Position numbers and translations under genes: made by a program. Source: Saccharopolyspora_C sp040643635 (lineage in GTDB: Bacteria > Actinomycetota > Actinomycetes > Mycobacteriales > Pseudonocardiaceae). Taken from it: 64,000 bases of DNA. The stretch lies in assembly GCF_040643635.1 (NCBI RefSeq), contig NZ_JBEYUS010000026.1, forward strand, positions 12,320-76,319, written 5' to 3'. The notes beneath the pieces were generated by a model. That model saw only the letters and a program-made list of their open reading frames with translations, made no database searches and was not told the DNA's origin. Below are positions 8,560 through 17,685 of the stretch, one piece after another; within the stretch, counting starts at the first letter, position 1; each line of letters begins with the position of its first letter.

Positions 8560-9125
8560 GCCTGTCCCCTCTCCGCCGCGACCGCGTCGGTCTCCACCCC
8601 GGAGCCGAGCGTGCGCAGCAGGTCCAGCACCACGCCGATGATCAGCAGGTAGACGCCGATGTCGAGCAGGATGCTGGAGACGAACTTGATCTCGCCCAGC
8701 AGCGGGACGGCGATCTTGAAGATGGCGCTTTCGAGCAGCTCGTGCCCGAACAGCAGCGGCAGGAACCCGGTGAGGGTGGCGATGGTGAGCCCGAGCCCGA
8801 TCAGCACCGGCGGCCGCAGCGAGATGATCGCGCTGTCGTCCATCCGGCCGCCTGCGAGGTAGCGCAGCGCGAACGCCTGCCCGGCGACGAGGCCGCCGCT
8901 GAACCCGCCGCCGGCCCGGTCGTGCCCGGCGAACAGCAGGTAGATCGACAGCACCAGCACGGTCGGGAACACGATGCGGGCCGCGAGTTCGAGCAGCACG
9001 GCCCGTTCCCGGCCGTCGCGGGGGAAGCCGGACAGCAGCCAGCGCTCCCGCGGCGCGTCCCACCCGGTCCACGGCACGCCGCGGCGTTCCCCGTTGCGGG
9101 GGGCGGTGATCCTGGGGTCGGTCAT
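8556..9125 (-). CDS. mnhB: Cation/H+ antiporter subunit B
   Basis: A 189-residue protein with a hydrophilic N-terminus of about 45 residues, then four membrane helices. The family motif FAGHDRAGGGFSGGLVAGQAF (split here around residues 65-85) is the MnhB signature GHxxPGGGFxGG, with Ala in place of the usual Pro. Helices follow at IGLGLTIATLTGFLPLLFG and SILLDIGVYLLIIGVVLDLL. The ATG at 9125 overlaps the mnhA stop (ATGA). Because the MnhB N-terminal DUF4040 part is fused to MnhA, this gene encodes the conventional C-terminal MrpB subunit. Confidence 0.94.
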   Translation of the reverse strand: MTDPRITAPRNGERRGVPWTGWDAPRERWLLSGFPRDGRERAVLLELAARIVFPTVLVLSIYLLFAGHDRAGGGFSGGLVAGQAFALRYLAGGRMDDSAIISLRPPVLIGLGLTIATLTGFLPLLFGHELLESAIFKIAVPLLGEIKFVSSILLDIGVYLLIIGVVLDLLRTLGSGVETDAVAAERGQA

Positions 9126-11527
9126 GCCTGTTCCTCCTCCTGGCTCCGCCCGTTCCCGCTCCCGTTCCCGTTGCCGCTGAGCACGACCTGGGGGCGTTCC
9201 GCGGGGGCCGACGCCTGCGCGCCGCGGGAGCTGCGGCGCCTGCGGTCGAACCGGGAGGCCAGCACGAGGCTGGCGACGCCGGTCGCGGCGACGGCGAGCA
9301 CGGAGATCTCGCCGACGGTGTCGAACGCCCGGAAGTCGACGAGGATCGCGTTGACGATGTTGGTGGCCCCGGCGCCGTACTCGGACTGCGCGATGAACTC
9401 GGCGCTGGCCTCCGGCGGCCGCTGCCGCGCCGCGCTGAACAGCACCGCGCCGAGCGCGATCACCACGCCGCCCGCCACCGACAGCGCCAGCTTCGGCCAG
9501 CGCAGCGACCGCGCCGCGTCGCCCTTGGTGAACCGGGCGGGCAGCCGCCGCAGCACGAACACGAACGCGACCATGGTGAGCGTCTCGACCAGGAACTGGG
9601 CCAGCGCCACGTCCGGCCCGCCGTCCACGATGAACAGCCCGCCGATGCCGTAGCCGATCACGCCGACCAGCAGCACCGCGGTGAGCCGCCGCTTCGCCCG
9701 CACCACCGCGATCGCCGCGATCACCACCAGGATCGCGGGCGGGATCTGCAGCAGGTTGTGGTGCAGCGCCATGTCCGCGGGCACGTGCGCGTGGTAGACG
9801 AGCACCGATCCGGGGACGGCGACCACGGTGAGCAGGATGATCGCCAGGTAGGTCGGCAGCGAACCGACCTGGGTGCGGCCGGTGACGCCGACGGCGGTGC
9901 GCTCCAGCAGCGCCATGATCCGCTCGTAGCCGCGCTGCGCGTCCAGCGGTTTCGGCAGCCTGGCCCGCAGCGCGGTGAGCGGGGTGCGCACCGAGTGCAC
10001 CCACAGCCCGGCGGCGACCGCGATCACCGAGAACAGCAGCGGCAGCTCGAAGCCGTGCCAGAGCACCAGGTGCGGCGCGTCGGCACCGACGCCGAACACG
10101 GCCGCGTAGGACCCGGCGAGCTCGTCGGTCAGCGGGTACCCGATGCCGAGCACCACCCCGGCGAACGCGGGGATCGCCGCGGGCACCAGCAGCACGGCGC
10201 CGGGCTGCTTCCCGGCGGTGGGCGCCACGCCCGGCTTGCGGGCGAACGCGCCCCACAGCATCCGCGCGCTGTAGGCGACGGTGAACACCGAGCCGAGCAG
10301 CAGCACGAGGTCGATGAGCAGCCCGGTGCCGCCGCCCTCCTCCAGGAACGCGCCGAACGCGGCCTCCTTCCCGAGGAAGCCGAGCATCGGCGGCAGGCCC
10401 GCCATCGAGGCCACCGCCAGCGCCGCGATGGTCGCCAGCGCGGGCATCCGCCGCCCCAGCCCGGACAGCTCCCGCACGTCCCGGGTGCCGGTCTGGTGGT
10501 CGACGATGCCGACGACGAGGAACAAGGTCGCCTTGAACATGCCGTGCGCCAGCAGCATCGCCGCCCCGGCCAGCGCGGCCGCGTAGGTGCCCTGCCCGAC
10601 CAGCACCATCAGGAAGCCGAGCTGGCTGACGGTGCCGTAGGCGAGCAGCTTCTTCAGGTCCGTCTCGTGCAGCGCCCGCCAGCCACCGAAGACCATCGTG
10701 ACCAGGCCGAACACCGCGGTCGGCACCCACCACTCGGGCACCCCGACGAACACCGGGCCGAGCCGGGCCACCAGGAACACCCCGGCCTTCACCATCGAGG
10801 CCGCGTGCAGGTAGGCGCTGATCGGGGTGGGCGCGACCATCGCGGTCGGCAGCCAGTTGTGGAACGGCACCTGCGCCGACTTGGTGAGCGCGCCGACGAG
10901 GATCAGCGAGGCGGCGACGGCGGCGGGGGTGCCGCCCGGCGGCTCGGCGATGATCTCCGAGATCCGGTAGGTGCCCGCGGCCTCGCCGAGCACGACGAAG
11001 CCGAGCAGCATCACCAGCCCGCCCATCGTCGTGATCATCAGCGCCTGCAGCGCCGACCGCCGCGACTCGCGGCTGATGCCCGCCTGCCCGACCAGCAGGA
11101 AGGAGCAGACCGTCGTCAGCTCCCAGAAGACGTAGACGGTGAGCAGGTCGTCGGCCAGGACCAGCCCGAACATGGTGCCCGCGAACGTCAGCAGCAGCGG
11201 CGCGGAACGGCGGGCGTCACCGCTGCCCGCGTGGAAGTAGCCGATCGCGTAGACCAGCACCAGCACCCCGATGCCGGACACCAGCAGCGTCATCAGCACC
11301 GCGAGCGCGTCCAGCCGGAAGGTGAATTCGAGACCCAGCAGCGGCGACCACGGGACCTCCTCCACGATGGCGTCCCCGCTGAGCACCGCGCCCGACCGGG
11401 CGAGCACCCAGGTCAGCGCGGCCGCCGGCGGCAGGGCGGCGATCGCGAAGGCCATCCCGGTGTTGCGCCGGGCTACGATCGGCAACGCCAGAGCCACCAG
11501 CAGGTGGACGAGGACGAACGCGGACAA
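9122..11527 (-). CDS. mnhA: Cation/H+ antiporter subunit A (with DUF4040/MbhE-like C-terminus)
   Basis: The large subunit, about 801 residues. The N-terminal 500 residues are NuoL-like: YVFWELTTVCSFLLVG (conserved glutamate), LTKSAQVPFHNWLPTAMVAPTP (lysine and histidine), AYGTVSQLGFLMVLVG and LPPMLGFLGKEAAFGAF. The C-terminal part carries the DUF4040-like segment GYGIGGLFIVDGGPDVALAQFLVETLT and an MbhE-like segment with ILVDFRAFDTVGEISVLAVAA. The start is placed at TTG 11527 because GAGGAGG ends five bases before it; GTG 11533 is adjacent to that site and ATG 11593 has none. It is the first gene of the seven-gene operon, so expression of the whole antiporter depends on the upstream gap. Confidence 0.93.
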   Translation of the reverse strand: MSAFVLVHLLVALALPIVARRNTGMAFAIAALPPAAALTWVLARSGAVLSGDAIVEEVPWSPLLGLEFTFRLDALAVLMTLLVSGIGVLVLVYAIGYFHAGSGDARRSAPLLLTFAGTMFGLVLADDLLTVYVFWELTTVCSFLLVGQAGISRESRRSALQALMITTMGGLVMLLGFVVLGEAAGTYRISEIIAEPPGGTPAAVAASLILVGALTKSAQVPFHNWLPTAMVAPTPISAYLHAASMVKAGVFLVARLGPVFVGVPEWWVPTAVFGLVTMVFGGWRALHETDLKKLLAYGTVSQLGFLMVLVGQGTYAAALAGAAMLLAHGMFKATLFLVVGIVDHQTGTRDVRELSGLGRRMPALATIAALAVASMAGLPPMLGFLGKEAAFGAFLEEGGGTGLLIDLVLLLGSVFTVAYSARMLWGAFARKPGVAPTAGKQPGAVLLVPAAIPAFAGVVLGIGYPLTDELAGSYAAVFGVGADAPHLVLWHGFELPLLFSVIAVAAGLWVHSVRTPLTALRARLPKPLDAQRGYERIMALLERTAVGVTGRTQVGSLPTYLAIILLTVVAVPGSVLVYHAHVPADMALHHNLLQIPPAILVVIAAIAVVRAKRRLTAVLLVGVIGYGIGGLFIVDGGPDVALAQFLVETLTMVAFVFVLRRLPARFTKGDAARSLRWPKLALSVAGGVVIALGAVLFSAARQRPPEASAEFIAQSEYGAGATNIVNAILVDFRAFDTVGEISVLAVAATGVASLVLASRFDRRRRSSRGAQASAPAERPQVVLSGNGNGSGNGRSQEEEQA

Positions 11528-12004
11528 GGGCACCTCCTCGGCGAGCCGGTGATCAGACCGTGGACCAGGCGACCCCGTGGAATTGTTCGTCACTCACGCT
11601 GCGCCCACCATCGCGCGGCCCCACCGGGGGTCCGATGGGGCCTTCGGGCACTCCCGCCGACCCGCCCGAGGGGCGGATGACGAGCGGTGCGTGACGGGGT
11701 CGCCGAACGGTTTGCTCCCGCTGGCGGTGGTCCCGGCCGCGCCCAACTTATCCGAATCGCCCCGACTGGTCATAATTCCGCGCCGCACCGCCGTGGCGGT
11801 CGACGGTGCCGGTCGGAGCGGTTTTTTCGTTGTCTCGAAATAATCTTGGGCACCTGGTGCGGTCACGGCCCGGCACCGGCCACGTGGGAAACTTCACTAC
11901 CGGTAACACCGCCGTCCCGCCCAACGGACTCGACTGAACACTCCGAGTGATTTCCCCTGTTGGCAGCTGAACGAGCGGGTTTCGACCGGACCCGACGACG
12001 CGGG
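11528..12004. other. Divergent control region between the antiporter operon and the kinase gene
   Basis: About 480 bases without a gene. Promoters for both directions must lie here. The segment 11750-11860 is the most AT-rich of the region (CAACTTATCC, GGTCATAATTCC, CGGTTTTTTCG, GAAATAATCTTGG) and is the best candidate for promoter elements. I see no strong inverted repeat, no riboswitch-like fold and no small coding frame with sensible composition. Confidence 0.4.
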
Positions 12005-13711
12005 ATGGAGAATGAGCGGGTGCCCACGACTGATGAACAGGCCGCCGCAGGCGCCGACCGGCTGATCGCCGACCGCTACCGGCTGGAACAGCGCATCGGT
12101 GGCGGCGCCATGGGCATCGTCTGGGCGGGCACCGACGAACTGCTGCGCAGGCCCGTCGCGGTCAAGGAAGTGCTGCTGCCCAGGGGGATGCCCGAAGGCG
12201 AGGCCGCCGAACTGCGGGAGCGCGCGCTGCGCGAGGCCCGCGCGATCGCCCTCGTCACCCATCCCAACGTGGTGACGCTGTACGACGTGGCCCGGCACGA
12301 GGGCGAACCGTTCGTCGTCATGGAGCTGGTGCCCTCGCAGAGCCTCGCCGCCGTGCTCGCCGAGCACGGCGCGCTCGCCGACCCGCAGCTGGCGCTGGTC
12401 GCCGACGGCGTGGCCGCCGCGCTCGACGCCGCGCACCGGGCGGGCATCGTGCACCGCGACGTGAAGCCGGGCAACGTGCTCATCGGCGACGACGGGCGGA
12501 TCAAGCTCAGCGACTTCGGCATCTCCCGCAACGTCTCCGAGCACACCATCACCAGCACCGGGATCATGCTCGGCACCCCGGCGTTCATCGCCCCCGAGAT
12601 CGCCTCCGGCGAGGCGGTCACCGACGCCGCCGACCTGTGGGGGCTGGGCGCGACGCTGTTCGCCGCCTCCGAGGGCGCCGCGCCGTACGGCGCGAACGAC
12701 GACCCGCTGGCCACCATCACCTCCGTGGTGCGCGGCCCGGTCCCCGCCCCGCACCGGCCCGGCCCGATCGGCGAGATCATCGCCGGGCTCATGGTCAAGG
12801 ACCCGGCGCAGCGGATGACCACGCAGGAAGTGCGCCGCCACGTGCAGCAGCTGCTGCCGCCCTCCGGCACCCGGCCGTTCGAGATGCTGCTCGACCCGGA
12901 GGCGCCGACCGTGCGCGTCCGCAAGCTCCCCAGCACCTCGCCGGGCACCGCCGAGGCCCCTGCCGACGACGGCCCCGCGCCGCTGGCCGCCGACCCCGGC
13001 CCGCTGCCGTTCATGCTCAGCGAGCCGCCGCCCCGGCCGCGCAGGCGGTTCCCCTGGGGCGCCATCGCGCTGGGCCTCGCGGCCGTGGTGCTGTTCGCCG
13101 CCTCCACCGCGGGCGGGTTCGCCGCGACCCGCGCCCTCGCCGGACGCGAGGTGCTGCCCGAGTTCGACGTCCCCGCGCCGCCGCAACCCACCTCCCCGCG
13201 GCTCGCCCGCTACGTCGACGAGGCCAAGCGCAGCCAGAACGGCGGCGGCGGCTTCGAAGTCGCCGCCCCCGAGGGCTGGGACGTGTTCCGCGGCAGCCGG
13301 AACCAGCCCAGCGAGAGCATGGTGGTCTACCTGATCTCCCCGGACGGGAGCGCCGAGGTCGCCGTCGAGCGGTTCGAGGGCTACTACGGCCGCCACTCCG
13401 CGCAGGACTACGTCGACGTGCTCCAGGAGCGCTCCGCGGGCGCGCACGGGACCTTCCGGGTGCAGCAGGACGAACCCACCGGTGCCACCGACCCCACCAG
13501 CGGCGAGACCGACCGGCACCTGCGCTACACGGCCAGCCAGGGCGGCGTGATCGGCCCGGCCGTCGAGGGCTCCGAACGCGTCACCACCTCGCAGCTGATG
13601 CCCCGCGGCAACGACCTGTGGGTGCTGCGGGTGACCACGCCGGTCGCCGACGCCGACCAGAACCAGCGGCTCTTCGACGAATCGCTCAACGGCTTCAAGC
13701 TCACTTCCTGA
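12005..13711 (+). CDS. Membrane-anchored serine/threonine protein kinase (PknB-like)
   Basis: About 568 residues. The kinase domain (roughly residues 20-290) has the glycine loop IGGGAMGIVWAG, the ATP lysine VAVKEVLLP, the catalytic loop IVHRDVKPGNVL, the metal site KLSDFGIS and the activation segment GTPAFIAPE. A proline-rich linker leads to one membrane helix (about 355-380, WGAIALGLAAVVLFAAS), then an extracellular domain of about 190 residues without PASTA repeats. A typical Hanks kinase, probably sensing an envelope signal. ATG 12005 has no ribosome binding site; GTG 12020, nine bases after GGAG, is as likely. It diverges from the antiporter operon. A dyad with a 9-base stem at 13723-13755 follows and may terminate it. 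Confidence 0.92.
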   Translation: MENERVPTTDEQAAAGADRLIADRYRLEQRIGGGAMGIVWAGTDELLRRPVAVKEVLLPRGMPEGEAAELRERALREARAIALVTHPNVVTLYDVARHEGEPFVVMELVPSQSLAAVLAEHGALADPQLALVADGVAAALDAAHRAGIVHRDVKPGNVLIGDDGRIKLSDFGISRNVSEHTITSTGIMLGTPAFIAPEIASGEAVTDAADLWGLGATLFAASEGAAPYGANDDPLATITSVVRGPVPAPHRPGPIGEIIAGLMVKDPAQRMTTQEVRRHVQQLLPPSGTRPFEMLLDPEAPTVRVRKLPSTSPGTAEAPADDGPAPLAADPGPLPFMLSEPPPRPRRRFPWGAIALGLAAVVLFAASTAGGFAATRALAGREVLPEFDVPAPPQPTSPRLARYVDEAKRSQNGGGGFEVAAPEGWDVFRGSRNQPSESMVVYLISPDGSAEVAVERFEGYYGRHSAQDYVDVLQERSAGAHGTFRVQQDEPTGATDPTSGETDRHLRYTASQGGVIGPAVEGSERVTTSQLMPRGNDLWVLRVTTPVADADQNQRLFDESLNGFKLTS

Positions 13712-13722
13712 GCCACCGGGTG

Positions 13723-13755
13723 CGCGGCCCGCACGTCCGAGCAGGTCGGGCCGCG
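13723..13755 (+). terminator. Probable terminator after the kinase gene
   Basis: An inverted repeat with nine-base arms (CGCGGCCCG / CGGGCCGCG) and a 15-base loop begins 12 bases after the kinase stop. There is no T tract, as is common for high-GC actinobacterial terminators. Confidence 0.45.
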
Positions 13756-13829
13756 GGCCGCTCACCCGAGCGGTCGGCGGCGGCGGAAGCGGGATGACGG
13801 CGCGGCGGAGATGACTACGCTGAGCGCTC

Positions 13830-14639
13830 GTGACTTCCTCTGCTGCTTCCGACCCGTTCGCCACCGCCAGCGCCGCCGCGGCGGCCCTCGCCGAGAGCAC
13901 CGGCGCCGCCCACCACGACCTCGCCGTCGTGCTCGGTTCCGGCTGGCGGCCCGCCGCCGAAGAGATCGGCACCCCCGCCGCCGAAGTGACCATGTCCGAC
14001 CTGCCCGGCTTCGAACCGCCGAGCGCCAGCGGGCACAGCGGCCGGATCTGGTCCGTGCCGGTCGCGGGCAAGCAGGTGCTGGTCTTCCTCGGCCGCACCC
14101 ACCTGTACGAGGGCAAGAGCATGGACTCGGTGGTGCACGGCGTGCGCACCGCGGTCGCCGCCGGATGCGGGACCGTCGTGCTCACCAACGCCGCGGGCGG
14201 GCTCCGCGAAGGCATGTCGGTCGGGCAGCCGGTGCTGATCAGCGACCACATCAACCTCACCGCGCGCTCCCCGCTCGTCGGACCGCACTTCGTGGACCTC
14301 ACCGACCTGTACTCGCCGCGGCTGCGCGGTCTCGCCCGGCAGATCGACGACTCGCTCGAAGAAGGCGTGTACGCGGGGCTGCCCGGCCCGCACTTCGAGA
14401 CCCCGGCCGAGATCCGGATGCTGCGCGGCTCCGGCGTCGACCTCGTCGGCATGTCCACCGTCGCCGAAGCCATCGCCGCCCGCGCCGCCGGTGCCGAGGT
14501 GTTCGGGCTGTCGCTGGTGACCAACCTGGCCGCCGGGCTGTCCGGGCAACCGCTGAACCACCAAGAAGTGCTGGAGGCCGGGAAGGCGTCCGCGGGCCGG
14601 ATGGGCAAGCTGCTCCGCTCCCTCGTCGAGTCCGCTTGA
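13830..14639 (+). CDS. deoD: Purine-nucleoside phosphorylase
   Basis: A 269-residue enzyme of the trimeric, mammalian-like PNP family that splits inosine and guanosine (and deoxy forms) with phosphate into base and ribose-1-phosphate. Seen are VVLGSGW (phosphate site), GHSGRIWSV (the family GHxG), FLGRTHLYEG, TNAAGGL, GLPGPHFETPAEIRML (base and sugar contacts) and the late LVTNLAAGLS with purine-binding Asn. The start is GTG 13830. The next gene downstream is a phosphomannomutase, the order also found in M. tuberculosis (deoD-pmmB), although a repeat element lies between them here. The mycobacterial name is used; the enzyme is not related to the hexameric E. coli DeoD. Confidence 0.94.
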   Translation: MTSSAASDPFATASAAAAALAESTGAAHHDLAVVLGSGWRPAAEEIGTPAAEVTMSDLPGFEPPSASGHSGRIWSVPVAGKQVLVFLGRTHLYEGKSMDSVVHGVRTAVAAGCGTVVLTNAAGGLREGMSVGQPVLISDHINLTARSPLVGPHFVDLTDLYSPRLRGLARQIDDSLEEGVYAGLPGPHFETPAEIRMLRGSGVDLVGMSTVAEAIAARAAGAEVFGLSLVTNLAAGLSGQPLNHQEVLEAGKASAGRMGKLLRSLVESA

Positions 14640-14661
14640 TCCTGCTCGGGGCCTGGCGCGG

Positions 14662-14776
14662 AGGGGGCGGGTGGCGGACGCCGCGCCGCGCCGCCGCTAC
14701 GGGATCGTTCTCGCGGGTGGCTCCGGCGACGCCGTCCGCCCGCGGACGCCGCTGAGGACCCGCGGCGGCGCCGGTC
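14662..14776 (+). repeat. Structured intergenic repeat, copy A (degenerate)
   Basis: This segment carries the landmarks of the repeat family in order: GGGCGGGTGGCGGA, then CGGGATCGTTCTCGC, GGTGGCTCCG, and finally CGCTGAGGACCCGCGGCGGC. The stem arms are eroded compared with copies C and D, and the left arm has become a GC-rich run. It fills the gap between the pnp and pmmB genes, both on the plus strand. Confidence 0.6.
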
Positions 14777-14940
14777 GCGTGCCGGGCCGCTGCTCCGCTG
14801 CTTCCGGGCAAGAAGGTGCGCAGCCGCTCCCGGGCGGCCGTGGGTCGGCTTGTTCGGGCGGTGCCGTTTCGAGATCATCTGCGTGCCGGGGCACGCGCCG
14901 AGCCGGTTGCGGCCGGTCCACCAGCGAAGGAAGTGACGTC

Positions 14941-16611
14941 GTGGTCACCACACAGCACCTCGACCCCCGGTGCGCGGAAGCCGCTCGGGCCTGGATCGAC
15001 GCGGACGTCGACGAGTCGGCGCGCGCCGAGCTGACCGCGGTCCTCGACGCCGCCACCGGCGGGGACCCGGCCGCGGCCGCCGACCTGGCGCAGCGCACGT
15101 CCGGGATGCCGACGTTCGGCACCGCCGGGCTGCGCGGCCCCGTCCGGGCCGGGCCGAACGGCATGAACCGGGCCGTGGTCGTGCGCACCAGCTGGGGCGT
15201 GGCCCGCTGGCTCACCGAGCAGGGCCTCGGTGGCGGGACCGTCGTGGTCGGCCGCGACGCCCGGCACGGGTCCGCTGAGTTCGCCGCGGACACCGCCGAC
15301 GTGTTCGCGGCCGCCGGGTACGACGTGCGGGTGCTGCCCGGTGCCCTGCCCACCCCGGTGCTCGCGCACGCGGCCCGCTCGCTCGGCGCCGTCGCCGGAG
15401 TGCAGGTCACCGCCTCGCACAACCCGCCGCAGGACAACGGGTACAAGCTGTACCTCGCCGGCGGCACGCAGCTCGTCGGCCCCGCCGACGCGGAGATCGA
15501 GCGGTGCATCGCGGACAGCCCGCCCGCGAACGAGGTGCCGCGCCGGCCGGGCCACCCGGTGCACGAGCGGGCCTCGGCCGACTACCTCGCGCCGGTGGCG
15601 GCGCTGCCGCACGGCACGGCGCGCGCGCTGCGGGTGGCGGCGACCGCGCTGCACGGCGTCGGCGCCCGGACGCTGCAGGAGGCGCTGGAGCTCGCCGGGT
15701 TCACCGACGTGCACTGGGTCCCCGAGCAGGCCGAACCGGACCCGGACTTCCCCACCGTCGGCTTCCCGAACCCGGAGGAGCCCGGCGCGACCGACCTGCT
15801 GCTGGCGCTGGCCGCGGACGTCTCCGCGGACCTCGCGATCGCCCTCGACCCGGACGCGGACCGCTGCGCGCTGGGCGTCCGCGACCGGGACGGCTGGCGG
15901 ATGCTGCGCGGCGACGAGACCGGCGTGCTGCTCGGCGAGCACGTCCTGGCCGGGCTCGACCGGGACGCCCACCCCGATCCGCTGGTGGCCACCACGATCG
16001 TCTCGGCGACCATGCTGCGCTCCCTCGCCCGCAAGCACGGCGCGCGCTACGACGAGACGCTCACCGGGTTCAAGTGGCTGGTGCGCTCCGGTGACGGCAG
16101 CGGCACCGGGCTCGTCTACGCCTACGAGGAGGCGCTCGGGCACTGCGTGGACCCGGACCGGGTGCGGGACAAGGACGGCATCTCGGCGGCCGTGCTGGCC
16201 TGCGACCTGGCCGCGACGCTGCGGGACCGGGGCCGCGACCTGCCGGACCTGCTCGACGAGCTCTCCGCCGAGCACGGCGTGCACCGCACCGGCCAGGTCT
16301 CGGTGCGCGTCACCGACCTCGACGTGATCGCCGCGACCATGCGCCGGTTGCGCGCCGAACCGCCCGCCGAACTGCTCGGCACCGCGGTGCGGGTGCAGGA
16401 CCTGCTGCCGGACACCGACGCGCTGGTGATCACCGGCTCGGGCGGGCTGCGGCTCGTGGTGCGCCCGTCCGGCACGGAACCGAAGCTCAAGTGCTACTTC
16501 CAGGTCGTGGAAGCCGCGGACGGCGACCTCCCGGCGGCGAAGCGGCGAGCCGACGACCGCCTCGCCCGCCTCGACGCCGCCGTCACCGCCCTCGTCCAAG
16601 ACCACCCCTGA
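14941..16611 (+). CDS. pmmB: Phospho-sugar mutase (phosphomannomutase/phosphoglucomutase)
   Basis: A 556-residue alpha-D-phosphohexomutase. All four family sites are present: the active-site serine in VTASHNPPQDNGYKLY, the magnesium loop DPDADRCALG, the sugar-binding loop (DETGVLLGE and EEALGHCVDP) and the C-terminal phosphate site RPSGTEPKLKCYF. The length and the extra N-terminal helices fit the PGM2/PmmB branch, whose members include phosphopentomutases as well as hexomutases. The start is GTG 14941, preceded at seven bases by AAGGAAG. Its place after pnp suggests that ribose-1-phosphate may be a physiological substrate, which is inference. Confidence 0.92.
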   Translation: MVTTQHLDPRCAEAARAWIDADVDESARAELTAVLDAATGGDPAAAADLAQRTSGMPTFGTAGLRGPVRAGPNGMNRAVVVRTSWGVARWLTEQGLGGGTVVVGRDARHGSAEFAADTADVFAAAGYDVRVLPGALPTPVLAHAARSLGAVAGVQVTASHNPPQDNGYKLYLAGGTQLVGPADAEIERCIADSPPANEVPRRPGHPVHERASADYLAPVAALPHGTARALRVAATALHGVGARTLQEALELAGFTDVHWVPEQAEPDPDFPTVGFPNPEEPGATDLLLALAADVSADLAIALDPDADRCALGVRDRDGWRMLRGDETGVLLGEHVLAGLDRDAHPDPLVATTIVSATMLRSLARKHGARYDETLTGFKWLVRSGDGSGTGLVYAYEEALGHCVDPDRVRDKDGISAAVLACDLAATLRDRGRDLPDLLDELSAEHGVHRTGQVSVRVTDLDVIAATMRRLRAEPPAELLGTAVRVQDLLPDTDALVITGSGGLRLVVRPSGTEPKLKCYFQVVEAADGDLPAAKRRADDRLARLDAAVTALVQDHP

Positions 16612-16630
16612 CCCGAGAACGGAGGCGACG

Positions 16631-17086
16631 ATGCCCAGACTGCTGATCGTGCACCACACGCCCTCACCCGGGATGCAGGCCATGTTCGAGCAGGTCGTGG
16701 CCGGGGCGACCACCGACGAGATCGAGGACGTCGAGGTGGTGCGCACCGCCGCGCTGGCGGCGACCGCCTCCGACGTGCTGGCCGCGGACGGGTTCCTGCT
16801 GGGGACCCCGGCGAACCTCGGCTACATCAGCGGGGCGTTGAAGCACTTCTTCGACACCGTCTACTACCCGTGCCTGGACTCGACCGCGGGACGCCCGTTC
16901 GGCTGCTGGGTGCACGGGAACGAAGGCACCGAGGGCGCGCTGCGGGCCATCACGACGATCACTTCGGGGCTGTCGTGGCAGCAGGTCGCCGAGCCGGTGG
17001 TGCTGTCCGGGACGCCCGACGCGGCAGGGCTCTCGGCGTGCTGGGAACTGGGAGCGACCCTCGCCGCCGGGTTGATGCCTGATTGA
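16631..17086 (+). CDS. Flavodoxin-fold NAD(P)H-dependent reductase-like protein
   Basis: A 151-residue flavodoxin-like protein. The N-terminal strand and phosphate loop LLIVHHTPSPGMQAM, the GFLLGTPANLGYISGALKHFFD segment (flavin isoalloxazine loop, written around residues 56-78) and the Trp/Gly-rich WVHGNEGTEGALRAI match small FMN-binding reductases. It starts 19 bases after pmmB with GGAGG upstream (GAACGGAGGCGACG then ATG), so it is probably cotranscribed. It likely reduces quinones or another small acceptor using FMN. The substrate is unknown. Confidence 0.8.
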   Translation: MPRLLIVHHTPSPGMQAMFEQVVAGATTDEIEDVEVVRTAALAATASDVLAADGFLLGTPANLGYISGALKHFFDTVYYPCLDSTAGRPFGCWVHGNEGTEGALRAITTITSGLSWQQVAEPVVLSGTPDAAGLSACWELGATLAAGLMPD

Positions 17087-17110
17087 GTTCCCTGCTCCTC
17101 CCGTGCTGCG

Positions 17111-17270
17111 AGGCGGGGCGGGTGGCGGAACGCTCAGCTGCTTCCTCGCTGCGGGATCGTTTTCGCAGGTGGCTCCGCATGCGAAAACGCTGTCCTCGCG
17201 AGGAGGCAACTGAGAACCCGCGGGTGGCCGGGCTGCGTGCGTGGTCGCTGCTCATCGGCTTCGCCGCGGA
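17111..17270 (+). repeat. Structured intergenic repeat, copy B
   Basis: The outer stem pairs 17133-17149 (CTCAGCTGCTTCCTCGC) with 17198-17214 with two mismatches. Nested inside is a hairpin at 17159-17188 whose nine-base ends are GTTTTCGCA and TGCGAAAAC. It is flanked by GGGTGGCGGAAC on the left and CTGAGAACCCGCGGG on the right, and a small hairpin-like segment, CATCGGCTTCGCCGCGG, ends the element. It lies 25 bases after the flavodoxin-fold gene. Confidence 0.8.
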
Positions 17271-17673
17271 CAGGCGCGGGTGACCCGGTGTGCTCGTTCG
17301 GATGCGGGGCTCGTCGCGGTGTGGTGGGGGCTGGGATCTTGCGCGAGGGGGTGGGGCGTGCGGGTGATCTGCACCCGGGTGGGCCGGTGCGCGGAGATTT
17401 TCCTTTGACAGGGCCGGAAACCCCCCTGTTGATCTTGATCGCGGATCACCCGGTAAGGTGATCTGCGTCGCCGGGACGCGCACCCGTGCGGCGAACGGGG
17501 CGCCCTGGGCGATGACCCGCCTTCCCTCAACTGTCGAGTCGAGTTCGGGGCGTCCCTCCCGCACATCGCCCGGTGACCGGGCCGACCAGCGCACCGCCTC
17601 CGCGGCAGAGCCTGCCCTGACGTCGGCCGACCGCTCACCGCACCGACATTCGACCAGGTCACCGGCCACGCGT
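17271..17673. other. Non-coding stretch with a short dyad at 17444-17463
   Basis: No gene was accepted here. A TTGACA hexamer lies at 17405-17410, and a perfect seven-base dyad (GATCACC, six-base spacer, GGTGATC) lies at 17444-17463; a related GGTGATCTGCACC lies at about 17361-17373. These could be operator half-sites. Weak open frames in both directions have shadow-like composition. Confidence 0.35.
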
Positions 17674-17679
17674 TACCCT
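17674..17679 (+). promoter_or_regulatory. -10 element for a leaderless transcript
   Basis: TACCCT lies 12 to 7 bases before the GTG at 17686, which has no ribosome binding site. This spacing is the classic actinobacterial leaderless arrangement in which transcription starts at the first base of the start codon. Confidence 0.55.
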
Positions 17680-17685
17680 TTCACG

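Noticed and set aside
11897..14878. 993-codon minus-strand open frame opposite the kinase and pnp genes
   Set aside because: It has no recognisable domain and mirrors the codon pattern of two well-supported plus-strand genes.
16959..17669. Minus-strand open frame across repeat copy B and the following gap
   Set aside because: It reads through the structured repeat and has Pro/Arg/Ser-rich composition with no motif; similar peptide fragments (such as ACGATCEND) recur only because the repeat itself recurs.
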